Counted from the first letter of the stretch, positions 7,523-14,940 are shown. The stretch: 64,000 nucleotides of DNA from a virus (IMGVR_UViG_3300025009_000896:19189-83188); one strand, 5' to 3'. The notes: generated from the letters alone by a model not told the origin. A program made the numbers and translations.

Positions 7523-7753
7523 ACTCAAACCAACCAACCGACCCTCCAATTCTACCATCTCTCGTAGTATGCGCTGAGTAAGGTAGAATTGCGATTGAAG
7601 CTCCTTGTCAGGGTATGCACCTTCGGCAAGGAGTTTCTGTTGTTCGGCGGGCAAGGCGGTAAGCACCTTACTTTTTAGTAACTTACTGTTCCGTAACACT
7701 TCCAATCTCTTTACTATGACCTTCTTAGCCCTGCGCTTCGCTGCTCTGTCCAT
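7481..7753 (-). CDS. Hypothetical basic helical protein
   Basis: This 90-residue protein starts at MDRAAKRRAKKVIVKRLEVL, strongly basic at the N-terminus and then helical with an acidic tail. It could be a nucleic-acid-binding or coiled-coil protein. Its 3' end overlaps the convergent groES-like gene, and its start overlaps the Zn-ribbon gene upstream. Confidence 0.45.
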   Translation of the reverse strand: MDRAAKRRAKKVIVKRLEVLRNSKLLKSKVLTALPAEQQKLLAEGAYPDKELQSQFYLTQRILREMVELEGRLVGLSLKPEENLSDVQEP

Positions 7754-7910
7754 TATCACCTATTCTGCAATTAACACACAAATCTTTGCCCGGCAACAAT
7801 TTCCACATCCACACAAAAAACATTATCCCAGCATGGGCGTCCATTGCAACATTTTGCGTTCCGCATTTATCGCAAATAATTGTCACCAACCCGTCTTCTG
7901 TTTTTATCAT
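7725..7910 (-). CDS. Small zinc-ribbon protein
   Basis: This 61-residue protein carries two CxxC knuckles, CDKC (14-17) and CVNC (45-48), which are expected to bind one zinc. A hydrophobic aromatic stretch (IMFFVWMWKLL) lies between them. It is coupled by a 4-base overlap to the glycosyltransferase upstream. Partner unknown. Confidence 0.55.
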   Translation of the reverse strand: MIKTEDGLVTIICDKCGTQNVAMDAHAGIMFFVWMWKLLPGKDLCVNCRIGDNGQSSEAQG

Positions 7911-8902
7911 ATCGTATAGTTAAACTCCTTTAAGTAATCGTTAATACTCCTTGTCGTCAATCTCTCGTTTCGCTCTCTGACCTCTTTTACGGCAGACATA
8001 TTGACCTTGATGTAATGATTAGCAAGGTTATACTGCAACAACGGAAGGCCGTGAGCGTGAAAGTTATGTTCTATGTATTGTTTAAGTTCTTTGGTTTCCT
8101 CATATGGAAACATTGTATAAAGCATAAACAGCTTATTCCACCACTTCATCTCTAACCTGCCCATCCTGTCTATCGGCCTACCAAAGACGTGCCCTGTTTC
8201 AAAGTCGGGCAAGATAAGGCTGTCACCCCCATACAGGTAGTTTTTGATAGACAGATAAGGCTCTAGGGCTCCCCAAATAGAGTGTCCTCTGAATCTTATG
8301 CCCTCTTTAGTGTCAAATCCACCTAACTTAAGATACCATTCTCTTGTAGTGAAGTAGAAGGCTCCGTGAAGGTTAGAGATAGGGGTTATGTCCGTTGGTT
8401 TGGTATTTCTCCACTTGCTCTCTATAATGTCAAAATAAGCTGGCTTTTGACGTAGTGTGCTGTTGAGCGGCAAGCTGTCCTTATCCATCTTAAACACAAG
8501 GTCAGCACCATAACGCCTTACATTAGCAGGGTCGTCAACCTCTAAGTTTTCGGGGCTCAAACCAACGCAAGTAGAACACAAGATTGAATTAGGATATTCA
8601 GATGCGTACTTAACCACATAATCGAACCAATGTCCGTTCTTTACCATTACATCTGAAGCCGTCAAGACTAAGATATCCCCCGTTGCGTGTTCCGCAGCCC
8701 TGTCAAACGAATACCCTACACCCCTGTTGTGATTGTTGGTGATGAGTTTTATCCTTGGGTCTTTGTCTAACACCGGAGGATGGTAGGAGCCGTCATCAAC
8801 GACTATGAACTCTACGTCATCGTTATGATACTCCCTAAGCCTCTTGAGTGTTATACCAAGATACTCGTGGTCGTTGTAGAATGGGAGGAGAACGCTTATC
8901 AT
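7907..8902 (-). CDS. GT-A glycosyltransferase resembling polypeptide GalNAc-transferases (GT2/GT27-like)
   Basis: The 331-residue enzyme opens with a GT-A nucleotide-binding fold (MISVLLPFYND, then EFIVVDDGS at about 31-39) and a metal-binding acidic motif in ILVLTASDV (77-85). At 210-240 it carries WGALEPYLSI, YGGDSLILPDFETGHVF, which parallels the WGxE and cGG.L.i.P.s.vGHvfR motifs of ppGalNAc-transferases. Those enzymes transfer GalNAc to Ser/Thr of proteins; whether this one acts on protein is inference. It is paralogous to the enzyme at 62.2-63.1 kb (WGTLEPYISL, ETGHIF). Confidence 0.8.
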   Translation of the reverse strand: MISVLLPFYNDHEYLGITLKRLREYHNDDVEFIVVDDGSYHPPVLDKDPRIKLITNNHNRGVGYSFDRAAEHATGDILVLTASDVMVKNGHWFDYVVKYASEYPNSILCSTCVGLSPENLEVDDPANVRRYGADLVFKMDKDSLPLNSTLRQKPAYFDIIESKWRNTKPTDITPISNLHGAFYFTTREWYLKLGGFDTKEGIRFRGHSIWGALEPYLSIKNYLYGGDSLILPDFETGHVFGRPIDRMGRLEMKWWNKLFMLYTMFPYEETKELKQYIEHNFHAHGLPLLQYNLANHYIKVNMSAVKEVRERNERLTTRSINDYLKEFNYTI

Positions 8903-8936
8903 ATCTGGAAATTATGTGTAATACCAATTGCGATTT

Positions 8937-9974
8937 TTAGTGATTAGTAAATTCCCTTAGAAAAGACTCTTTTTGCTCAACAGACCAAGTACAACTATAA
9001 TTAGTAAGAAGTTTTAATATTTCATCCAATGGCCTTGTCTTAAGGAAGCGCATCTGATATTCGTTTGGGAATTTTTCCCAATGGAGTGTTTTAAATTGGT
9101 TGTCGGACTGAATCAAACCATATAAGAAGTCTAAGGTTTTATTATTAAAGTTCCTTAAGTTTTCAGAGATAAATTTATTAACTTCGTCATAGTTTAATAT
9201 CCTTGTTTCCATACCAATTAGACACTCTCCCAACAAAATTAGCTGCTCGCTTGATATGTTTTTATTATGCTTTGGCAAAGCAAAAAGATAATAGTAATTA
9301 GGTGTTCTCCTTTTAATGCTACTGAGCAACATTTCAAAAACATCGTCTTGTAAAATACAAGGGCTTCTCATTATCAGATCATGTGGCATATTGGTTTTCC
9401 CCGCCCCATATTCAATCCAATATTGCCCTATTCCGAAAATACATCCATTTGTATTATAGTTGGGTTCTCTGACGTACTGTATTACCTCCTCTTTTGTATA
9501 ATCAAAAGGCATTTTAAACGATTCTATAAACAACACGTCCTTTGTACAATCAGACATTATAATTTTGAGTAAATTAACTACAACCTCTTTTTTTGAATAA
9601 AAGTTTACTGCTAAGTGTACGGCAAGGCTACCGTCGTTTCGGTTACAATACCATCCGTTAGCCTCTTTTTCAATATTAAAGATATTTAATAATATCCTTT
9701 CAATAAAAAGAAACTGATTTTGCTGCTTACTTTTAAAGTATCCTTGGCCGTCATCTTCTGATCGTTTTATTTTAGCAAACTCAGCTCTTAAGTAATCAAG
9801 TAGTCCTATTGCTATTTTTGAGTTGTCTACCTGTTTTTTTAGAATAGACATTTCCTTATATTGTTCCGAGTTTATGTTTAGAGCGTCTATTAGCTCTCTT
9901 TCTAATGATCCAATTTTTTCTGCAATTTGCTTAGACGCAAATTCGTTTAAATCAATTTCTAATAAATTATCCAT
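8937..9974 (-). CDS. Large hypothetical protein, AT-rich
   Basis: This 345-residue protein has an N-terminal coiled coil (about 10-65: IAEKIGSLERELIDALN to MSILKKQVDNSK) and a long helical remainder with Cys and aromatic residues. No domain is recognised. The DNA looks clearly more AT-rich than its neighbours and codon choice differs, which suggests recent acquisition. It sits between a glycosyltransferase and a tandem GroES-like protein. Confidence 0.5.
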   Translation of the reverse strand: MDNLLEIDLNEFASKQIAEKIGSLERELIDALNINSEQYKEMSILKKQVDNSKIAIGLLDYLRAEFAKIKRSEDDGQGYFKSKQQNQFLFIERILLNIFNIEKEANGWYCNRNDGSLAVHLAVNFYSKKEVVVNLLKIIMSDCTKDVLFIESFKMPFDYTKEEVIQYVREPNYNTNGCIFGIGQYWIEYGAGKTNMPHDLIMRSPCILQDDVFEMLLSSIKRRTPNYYYLFALPKHNKNISSEQLILLGECLIGMETRILNYDEVNKFISENLRNFNNKTLDFLYGLIQSDNQFKTLHWEKFPNEYQMRFLKTRPLDEILKLLTNYSCTWSVEQKESFLREFTNH

Positions 9975-9985
9975 AACTTTATTTA

Positions 9986-10732
9986 TTAAATTACCATTGC
10001 TATAAACCTTCTCTGCACTGCGTAGTACAGCTTGCCGTTATCAAAGTGGGCGTTGTAGCCCTGCCGCTCTAAGGGAATAGGCTTCGTCCCCGGAAGGAAC
10101 AATACCTCATCGCCCTCTTCTAAGTCTTCAAAGTCTGTCCAAGTCTTGTTCTCGTACTCAATATTACAGGAGCCACAGTATTTTATATGTCCTCTGGTTT
10201 CGTCTATCTTCGCCTCGGATAGCACATCCAAGGAACCTAAACTCTTCTGTTTAACTTTCTCTATTATGCAGTACCCGTTAAGACAGATAACATCCTCTAC
10301 CCACTTACTATCGAACTTACTTACCCACCTCCTTCTTTTTGCCACGAACATATCGTCATATGGTATAAGCCTATAAACTGATTCCTCTGTTCTTATCTCT
10401 GCACAGTTGGTAGCAGCCATAGGGTTAAACCATACTAAGTCATCTTCTTTTATCTCTATGGTTGACCTCCATGACGGGGAGAACGAATCATTCCTTTTGA
10501 AATAAAACTTCTCAGGCACCTTGACTACCCTACCGTACACGTCTGCCACGTCTGCTATGTGGTTATCCTTACCCTCGGCATACTGTATGTCTTTGTTAAA
10601 GCCTACGATGATGCCCGATACCGTCTTCTGCTCTTCTTTAGCCTGCGGTATCTCTACCAACACAAGGTTGTGATAAGGCATCTTAATGTTGGCAAGTTCT
10701 GCCTCGGTTAGGTTAGTCTTGTTGATTTCCAT
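9986..10732 (-). CDS. Tandem (two-domain) GroES-like co-chaperonin
   Basis: The 248-residue protein contains two GroES-like beta-barrels in series. Domain 1 (about 18-130): MPYHNLVLVEIPQAKEE, SGIIVGF, VYGRVVKVP, IKEDDLVWFNP, YRLIPYDDMFVA. Domain 2 (about 148-248): LNGYCIIEKVKQKS, ARGHIKY-type strand DETRGHIKYCG, LEEGDEVLFLPG, LYYAVQRRFIAMVI. Tandem Cpn10 is known from chloroplast Cpn20, but is unusual in phages. Together with the single-domain gene at 7.3 kb it suggests a specialised capsid-folding need. Confidence 0.75.
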   Translation of the reverse strand: MEINKTNLTEAELANIKMPYHNLVLVEIPQAKEEQKTVSGIIVGFNKDIQYAEGKDNHIADVADVYGRVVKVPEKFYFKRNDSFSPSWRSTIEIKEDDLVWFNPMAATNCAEIRTEESVYRLIPYDDMFVAKRRRWVSKFDSKWVEDVICLNGYCIIEKVKQKSLGSLDVLSEAKIDETRGHIKYCGSCNIEYENKTWTDFEDLEEGDEVLFLPGTKPIPLERQGYNAHFDNGKLYYAVQRRFIAMVI

Positions 10733-11081
10733 GAGGGAACCCCTTTAAGTTATCAGAGGCACGATACTTGATCTTTTTATCTATCGTAGCCTTCTCTATC
10801 ATTTTTTCTAAGTCAGTGCCCTTGCAGTTCCAAAACAGAATAGCAGTTCCCGTTAGCCCCATGAAGCTCTCTTCCGTTAACCACATAGATGCAGTAGCTT
10901 CTCGTCCCGAAGATTTTATGTTTTCAACCGCAAGTATATATCCTTCATCGTTTTCTAATGTAGATATGCTAACAATTCTATTGTCGGAAAACACCGCCTG
11001 TACAAAATCGGTTATAGCAATCTCCCTCTCGTTAGGAGAACCCGTTGCTACCGTTACGTGTCCATAGTTATTCTGCTCCAT
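10713..11081 (-). CDS. Hypothetical protein
   Basis: The 122-residue protein starts at MEQNNYGHVTVATG; the upstream extension is Cys/Arg-rich and overlaps the next gene, so it is probably not translated. It is alpha/beta in character (GYILAVENI; GTAILFWNCKGTDLEKMIEKA). Function is unknown. It overlaps the start of the tandem GroES-like gene by 20 bases. Confidence 0.45.
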   Translation of the reverse strand: MEQNNYGHVTVATGSPNEREIAITDFVQAVFSDNRIVSISTLENDEGYILAVENIKSSGREATASMWLTEESFMGLTGTAILFWNCKGTDLEKMIEKATIDKKIKYRASDNLKGFPHGNQQD

Positions 11082-11313
11082 ACAATACCTCCACGTCTTT
11101 TTCGTCTGACACCCACAGGCTATAACCCTTCTCAAAGCTCACCAAGTACCCCTTGCCGTCCTCTATTATCTCCACCACCTTGTCGGCTGTATTCACCGGC
11201 AGGTGGACGGTCATGCCCACAGCATAGGTTACGGTTATCTCAGTAGGGAACCTGTTGTCCTTATTGTACCCTGTTGTTTTTCTCTGATAGCTTATGGCCT
11301 CTATTTTTCTCAT
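11068..11313 (-). CDS. Hypothetical small beta-rich protein
   Basis: This 81-residue protein (MRKIEAISYQRKTTG) is predicted to be mainly beta (VTYAVGMTVHL, KVVEIIEDGKGYLVSF), reminiscent of SH3/KOW-like barrels, but no family is recognised. Its ATG lies within a dispersed-motif copy (11313-11330), and it overlaps the next gene by 4 bases. Confidence 0.45.
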   Translation of the reverse strand: MRKIEAISYQRKTTGYNKDNRFPTEITVTYAVGMTVHLPVNTADKVVEIIEDGKGYLVSFEKGYSLWVSDEKDVEVLYGAE

Positions 11314-11564
11314 TTAGGTTCGTTGGATTTGATGTTTAACCAATATTGATAAACGCCCTCAATGTCCCTTTCAGTCCCATCATCATCAAAAAACATGATC
11401 TTCCCAGCATCATTTGGGGCACAACCCTCACAACCTATTTCATCTTGCCACATAAACCACTCGATAAACTCCATGACGTGAGCAGTAATAGCATCGGCAG
11501 ACCATTCTGCGCCATCAGTAGTTTCTTCGTGTGCTTTGATAAGTTGCAGTATCTTTTCTCTCAT
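11310..11564 (-). CDS. Hypothetical protein
   Basis: This 84-residue protein starts at MREKILQLIKAHEETTDG. It has CEGC and an acidic FFDDDGTERD segment. The longer upstream frame overlaps the SSB-like gene and is less likely. Function is unknown. Confidence 0.45.
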   Translation of the reverse strand: MREKILQLIKAHEETTDGAEWSADAITAHVMEFIEWFMWQDEIGCEGCAPNDAGKIMFFDDDGTERDIEGVYQYWLNIKSNEPK

Positions 11565-11577
11565 AACTATCTGAATA

Positions 11578-11991
11578 TCAAAACGGTAATTCACTGTTGT
11601 CATCCTCGGGTGGGTCTAATAGCCTCGTATCGCTGATGACCGCATCAATCTTCCCGTCCTTAGCCGGAGTCTTGGCGGGCGCATCTGCCACTTCCTTGGC
11701 CACGTCATAAGCCTTAAGCTCGGTGAAGTGCATAGTCTTATCCTTGCCCTTGAACTCATGCCCGGCCAAAGAGAATTTGACGGTCAGTTTATCTCCGGGA
11801 CGAACCGAATCCAGCAAACTTATCTTATCATTAACAAGAATAAACTCTGGTGTCTCTAACCATGATGATGTTCCTGCATCTTCTCTTATTGCTAACCTAA
11901 AAGATATCTTCTTAAAGGTTGACGTTGTACTCTCGAACTTATTTCCTATCTCTAAGAGATGTCCTGTTACTTCTAATTTGTTGTTACTCAT
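11578..11991 (-). CDS. SSB-like ssDNA-binding protein (DUF3127 type)
   Basis: This 137-residue protein has an N-terminal OB-fold-like domain (KLEVTGHLLEIGNKFESTTSTFKKISFRLAI; ILVNDKISLLDSVRPGDKLTVKFSL). A flexible Ala/Pro/Lys linker (ADAPAKTPAKDGK) follows, then an acidic tip DDNSELPF resembling the DDxxPF tail of bacterial SSB that recruits replication proteins. This is the usual replacement SSB of Bacteroidota and their phages. A dispersed-motif copy (11994-12010) lies directly upstream of the start. Confidence 0.75.
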   Translation of the reverse strand: MSNNKLEVTGHLLEIGNKFESTTSTFKKISFRLAIREDAGTSSWLETPEFILVNDKISLLDSVRPGDKLTVKFSLAGHEFKGKDKTMHFTELKAYDVAKEVADAPAKTPAKDGKIDAVISDTRLLDPPEDDNSELPF

Positions 11992-12012
11992 TATTTATGT
12001 TTGTTGGTTTTA

Positions 12013-12483
12013 TTATATGATTGTTTTCTTGTAGTCTGCAAGATTAACAATGTTCATTCTGCTAATAATGTCGTTCTTTGCTGCACGGTATGCTTGATTA
12101 GCCTCATTGCGTTTTGACTCAATAGACTTAAGTTCGGACATGAGTAAGGCATTTTCTTCCTTCTGCAACATATATGACTTGATATCGTAATCTGATACCT
12201 GAATCTGCTCTCCATTTTTTTCAGCAATAAACCTGCCGTCTTTTCTTATACCGATGATTTTTAGTGGTAAGTATTCCCTACCATATTCTGCGGGGATGGG
12301 GACAACAACAAATGGGATAAACCCCGTATTCGTCTTTTTATAGTCATCAATAAACTTCTTTACAGCAGTAAACGACGAACTCTCCTTCGTATTTTCATCA
12401 GTAACAATACACTGAAATTTCTCATGGGTAGTATCGAACTCTATGTCAAACCCCCGGTAGTTTTCTATTAAAATTTTACTCAT
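12013..12483 (-). CDS. Hypothetical protein with C-terminal coiled coil
   Basis: This 156-residue protein has a beta-rich N-terminal half (ILIENYRGFDIEFDTTHEKFQCIV) and a helical C-terminal half (YMLQKEENALLMSELKSIESKRNEANQAYRAAKND) that looks like a coiled coil. The family is not recognised. It is directly upstream of the SSB-like gene in the same leftward unit. Confidence 0.5.
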   Translation of the reverse strand: MSKILIENYRGFDIEFDTTHEKFQCIVTDENTKESSSFTAVKKFIDDYKKTNTGFIPFVVVPIPAEYGREYLPLKIIGIRKDGRFIAEKNGEQIQVSDYDIKSYMLQKEENALLMSELKSIESKRNEANQAYRAAKNDIISRMNIVNLADYKKTII

Positions 12484-12487
12484 AATT

Positions 12488-12583
12488 TTATTTTTTACTC
12501 CTTTTGTTATCTAATAGCACGCCTATCCAAATCACAAGCAGCACTGTTGCCAAAAGTAATAAGTATTCTAACGTGTCGCTCAT
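12488..12583 (-). CDS. Tiny single-span membrane protein (31 residues)
   Basis: ATG at 12581-12583, TAA at 12488-12490. One hydrophobic helix (YLLLLATVLLVIWIGVLL) is flanked by MSDTLE and a basic tail (DNKRSKK). The start overlaps the stop of the upstream gene as ATGA, a strong sign of translation coupling. Function is unknown. It has the same design as the micro-protein at 7040-7138. Confidence 0.55.
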   Translation of the reverse strand: MSDTLEYLLLLATVLLVIWIGVLLDNKRSKK

Positions 12584-12864
12584 AGCCCACAGATTTTGCG
12601 GTCTTCGTTGTTCATGTACTCCACTCCATCAAGTAACTCCCCGCGCCACTCTTTCTTAAATGGGAACCACAGCCTTTGCATAGCATCCCAAAGGTCGTTG
12701 CCGCTAACCCACTCACAAAATACCATATCCTGCACCCGCCCCTTCTCGTCATAATATGTTACACAATCGCATGAGTGGCTATGGTGACAATAAAGAACGT
12801 GTGTTTCCGTACTCGCATAAGACCCTTCGGATTGGTAGGTGGTTTTTACTGTTGTGTGGCTCAT
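12580..12864 (-). CDS. Hypothetical His/Cys-rich protein
   Basis: This 94-residue protein contains YCHHSHSCDC (24-33), a likely metal-binding cluster, then Trp-rich segments (CEWVSGNDLWDAMQRLWFPF). No family is recognised. It is the first gene behind the leftward promoter at 12882-12909. Confidence 0.5.
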   Translation of the reverse strand: MSHTTVKTTYQSEGSYASTETHVLYCHHSHSCDCVTYYDEKGRVQDMVFCEWVSGNDLWDAMQRLWFPFKKEWRGELLDGVEYMNNEDRKICGL

Positions 12865-12881
12865 AGTTTCTGTTTATTCAG

Positions 12882-12913
12882 CAAAGATATATATTCAATT
12901 CGAGATTTGCAAA
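12882..12913 (-). promoter_or_regulatory. Leftward promoter with both elements
   Basis: The minus strand shows TTTG (about 12910-12913), then 20 bases, then TATCTTTG (12889 down to 12882). This is a full -33/-7 match, 18 bases before the ATG at 12864. Confidence 0.65.
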
Positions 12914-12920
12914 TTTATTT

Positions 12921-13325
12921 TTAAGCTCCTTGGAGGTTAGGGTTTGCAAAGCCCCTATATGCGTTTCCCTTTCCCAACGCAGACCTAAATTCCTTTATGG
13001 TACGGTCTTGTATATTTAATAATTGAGTTATATCAAACGTTTCCACATCTTCATTTTTTATTCTCATTACCTTAAGCCCACACTTTTTAACAAACCCGTC
13101 CCTACTACGATCATATCGCTGTGCTAATTGGTGACATCCACCATCAATCTCTATATTTAACATTTTTAGCGGCAAAACAAAGTCTAAAATGTAAAAGCCC
13201 AATATCATTTGGCATTTATAATCTACCCCAATAGTTTTTAGTTTCCCCTCAAACAATCCCTCGGAGGGGGTCTTCTTCGTTATTAGTCTTCTCTTATGTT
13301 GTTTTAATTGTTTCGCAGTTTGCAT
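12921..13325 (-). CDS. DUF559/Vsr-like endonuclease
   Basis: The 134-residue protein fits the DUF559 (very-short-patch-repair-like, PD-(D/E)XK superfamily) pattern: SEGLFEGKLKTIGVDYKCQ (E22 region), GFYILDFVLPLKMLNIEIDGGCHQ (D and E-x-D residues), YDRSRDGFVKKCGLKVMRIKNEDV. Such nucleases act as free-standing homing or repair nucleases in phages. It is followed by a gap with 10-bp repeats and then a replication-protein gene. Confidence 0.75.
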   Translation of the reverse strand: MQTAKQLKQHKRRLITKKTPSEGLFEGKLKTIGVDYKCQMILGFYILDFVLPLKMLNIEIDGGCHQLAQRYDRSRDGFVKKCGLKVMRIKNEDVETFDITQLLNIQDRTIKEFRSALGKGNAYRGFANPNLQGA

Positions 13326-13413
13326 ATTTTATCATTTTGCGCCCGCCCCCGGCAAGCAATTCTCTCGTGTTTTTGGTGTTTAATGTAAAAAACTCAAAAA
13401 GCAGAAGCATTTT

Positions 13414-13453
13414 ATTTACTTTTATTTCTTTTAATTTACTTTCATTTACTTTA
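13414..13453. repeat. Four 10-bp direct repeats
   Basis: Units ATTTACTTTT, ATTTCTTTTA, ATTTACTTTC and ATTTACTTTA run head to tail from 13414 to 13453, in phase with one DNA turn. They lie between the Vsr-like nuclease and the DUF4373 replication gene. A curved or iteron-like element is possible. A 69-codon frame spans them on the minus strand, but its repetitive Lys/Asn/Ser reading suggests it is not a gene. Confidence 0.45.
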
Positions 13454-13492
13454 ATTGCATAGATATATGTATGCGTTCGCATCAAATGCCCA

Positions 13493-13858
13493 CTAATTGT
13501 CATTTAGCTGTTTTTTACGCTCTCTTTCCCACCTTTCCAGTGCAGCCTTCCTTGCCGCCTCAGATTTTTCTTTTCTTAGATCAAGTCTTTTCAGCACTGA
13601 TTCACTATAAAAAATATCATCATCACATTTAAAAAGGCCGTAGTTCCGTATAATGCCACCTATGCGGTCGCATGATTCCTTGAAATCAACGGACATAAGT
13701 TTAACAAACTTTAATGGGAGATACCCGCCTTCCTCATAAAGCATTTCTATTAAACACCAATAAATTCCAAGGCCCACCATGCCCTCGTTAATAAACAAGT
13801 CCCTCATTTTTGGATCACTACGCGCATTGTAGTCGTGGGAAAAATACTCTTTACTCAT
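13493..13858 (-). CDS. Replication protein, DUF4373 (Lin1244/Lin1753-like) domain
   Basis: The 121-residue protein starts at MSKEYFSHDYNARSDPKMRDLF. The pattern DPKMRDLFINEGMVGLGIYWCLIEMLYEEGGYLPL is the signature of the DUF4373/Lin1244-Lin1753 N-terminal domain found in phage replisome-organiser proteins. The usual long C-terminal region is missing; it ends in a basic helix (KSEAARKAALERWERERKKQ). It may act with DnaB and the helicase-loader-like gene at 26.4 kb. Confidence 0.75.
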   Translation of the reverse strand: MSKEYFSHDYNARSDPKMRDLFINEGMVGLGIYWCLIEMLYEEGGYLPLKFVKLMSVDFKESCDRIGGIIRNYGLFKCDDDIFYSESVLKRLDLRKEKSEAARKAALERWERERKKQLNDN

Positions 13859-13996
13859 AACGTAAATATTAAAGCCCCCATAAAAGAGAACCATCGGGTG
13901 CTCAACAGACAAGATATGCCGTCTCCGATGGTAAACTCCTCTATGAGGGCTAATGATATTTCAGTTAATTTCAGCATATCTCTTTGTTGAGCACTT

Positions 13997-14004
13997 CAAA
14001 GATA
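13997..14004 (-). promoter_or_regulatory. Leftward promoter of the DUF4373 gene
   Basis: The minus strand reads TATCTTTG. A perfect 17-bp palindrome (14029-14045) sits just upstream of the -33 position, an operator-like placement. Confidence 0.55.
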
Positions 14005-14028
14005 GTAATAATTATTTATATACGTTTT

Positions 14029-14045
14029 GTCAGGTTTAACCTGAC
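14029..14045. promoter_or_regulatory. Perfect 17-bp palindrome, probable operator
   Basis: GTCAGGTTTAACCTGAC is symmetrical around its central T. It sits about 25 bases upstream of a leftward -7 box and about 33 bases upstream of a rightward one (14078-14085), so one bound protein could control both. No second copy was noticed in the window. Confidence 0.5.
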
Positions 14046-14077
14046 TGTAAATCCCTAGAGCATACCTATGAAAATGT

Positions 14078-14085
14078 TATCTTTG
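14078..14085 (+). promoter_or_regulatory. Rightward -7 box before a hairpin RNA
   Basis: TATCTTTG occurs 7 bases before a long hairpin (14093-14157). No TTTG is seen at -33, so strength is uncertain. Confidence 0.45.
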
Positions 14086-14089
14086 TCTT

Positions 14090-14162
14090 CGAGGGCCACC
14101 GGCCAACCTACCTGAAGAATGGAATAGACTTGTTGACGTAGTGTTGGGGTGGCCCTTATTTT
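14090..14162 (+). ncRNA. Candidate small structured RNA with terminal U-rich tail
   Basis: Starting a few bases after a TATCTTTG box, the plus strand folds into one long hairpin. AGGGCCACC pairs with GGTGGCCCT, then CCAAC with GTTGG and CTAC with GTAG, leaving a GG bulge, a U bulge and a loop of about 26 bases. The stem is followed by TTATTTTAA. The next plus-strand sequence is antisense to the phosphoesterase gene, so it reads as a self-contained small RNA. It could alternatively terminate the leftward phosphoesterase transcript, though no U-run follows on that strand. Confidence 0.45.
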
Positions 14163-14940
14163 AACTTCTAAACAGCTTATTGCCATTAATTCTGAGGTTG
14201 ATAACCTCGAACTCTCCTGCATCATTAACCTCTACTCGGGCACATCCGTGATTCCAGTTATTTATGCGGGCATACTCGGGATGTTCCTCTCCTAAGTGAC
14301 CTACCGACCATGTACTTATCAATTTTCCGTCAAGGGCGGTTTCATTGTGTTGTGAGGTACGATGAAGGTGACCACAGATAGCAGTCTTCTTTGTTTTAAG
14401 AAAAAGGGAGCGTGCGGGATTGACTGACACCCCCGCAAGGTGAACCTCGTGGCCGTGAAGAACGGGGAGGTGGCCTATATAGATAATACGTTGATCTTTT
14501 ATGACTTCAATCTTACGTTCTCCACACTTTAATAGCGTTTCAAGCTCAAACTCTTCTATGCCCAAAAGCACTGGGGCATTGCGTATTAAGAGGCGCTCCA
14601 ATCTCTCCTCGTGGTTGCCCAATTTGTAGAATGTTGGGGCTATTAGGCTACATATACTAAGGAACTGGCCGAAAGCGTCTATCTCCTCCTTCGTGTTCCT
14701 CTTACGGGGATCAGGGTTGAACTTACTTAATTGATAACAGTCCATACCGTCGCCGTTGATTAAAATGGCATCAATATTTTTCGCAATGCCATAGTTAAGC
14801 GTTTCCGTTATTGACCTTATGTTATGGTACGGAAAGTGGAGGTCTGATATTATGAGCCAATTCTTGTACTGTTTGGGTACGTTGTAATGCTCAAATGACT
14901 CCTCGAAACTTTCGGGGAGATTAAATGGGTTGTCTAACAT
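14161..14940 (-). CDS. Calcineurin-like metallophosphoesterase
   Basis: This is a metallophosphoesterase with the full motif set: SDLHFPYH, NGDGMDC (GD), GNHEER, HGHE and GHLHR, each supplying metal or active-site residues. Family members hydrolyse phosphomono- or diesters and occur in many phages, where substrates are poorly known. The frame is open upstream to a GTG at 14988, and its N-terminus overlaps the small HTH-like gene in another frame. The start given is the first ATG. It may form a single protein with the upstream gene (see findings). Confidence 0.8.
   Translation of the reverse strand: MLDNPFNLPESFEESFEHYNVPKQYKNWLIISDLHFPYHNIRSITETLNYGIAKNIDAILINGDGMDCYQLSKFNPDPRKRNTKEEIDAFGQFLSICSLIAPTFYKLGNHEERLERLLIRNAPVLLGIEEFELETLLKCGERKIEVIKDQRIIYIGHLPVLHGHEVHLAGVSVNPARSLFLKTKKTAICGHLHRTSQHNETALDGKLISTWSVGHLGEEHPEYARINNWNHGCARVEVNDAGEFEVINLRINGNKLFRS

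Noticed and set aside
13294-13503. Leftward 69-codon frame over the 10-bp repeats
   Set aside because: Its sequence (KVNESKLKEIKVNK) simply reads the repeat, and it overlaps real genes at both ends.
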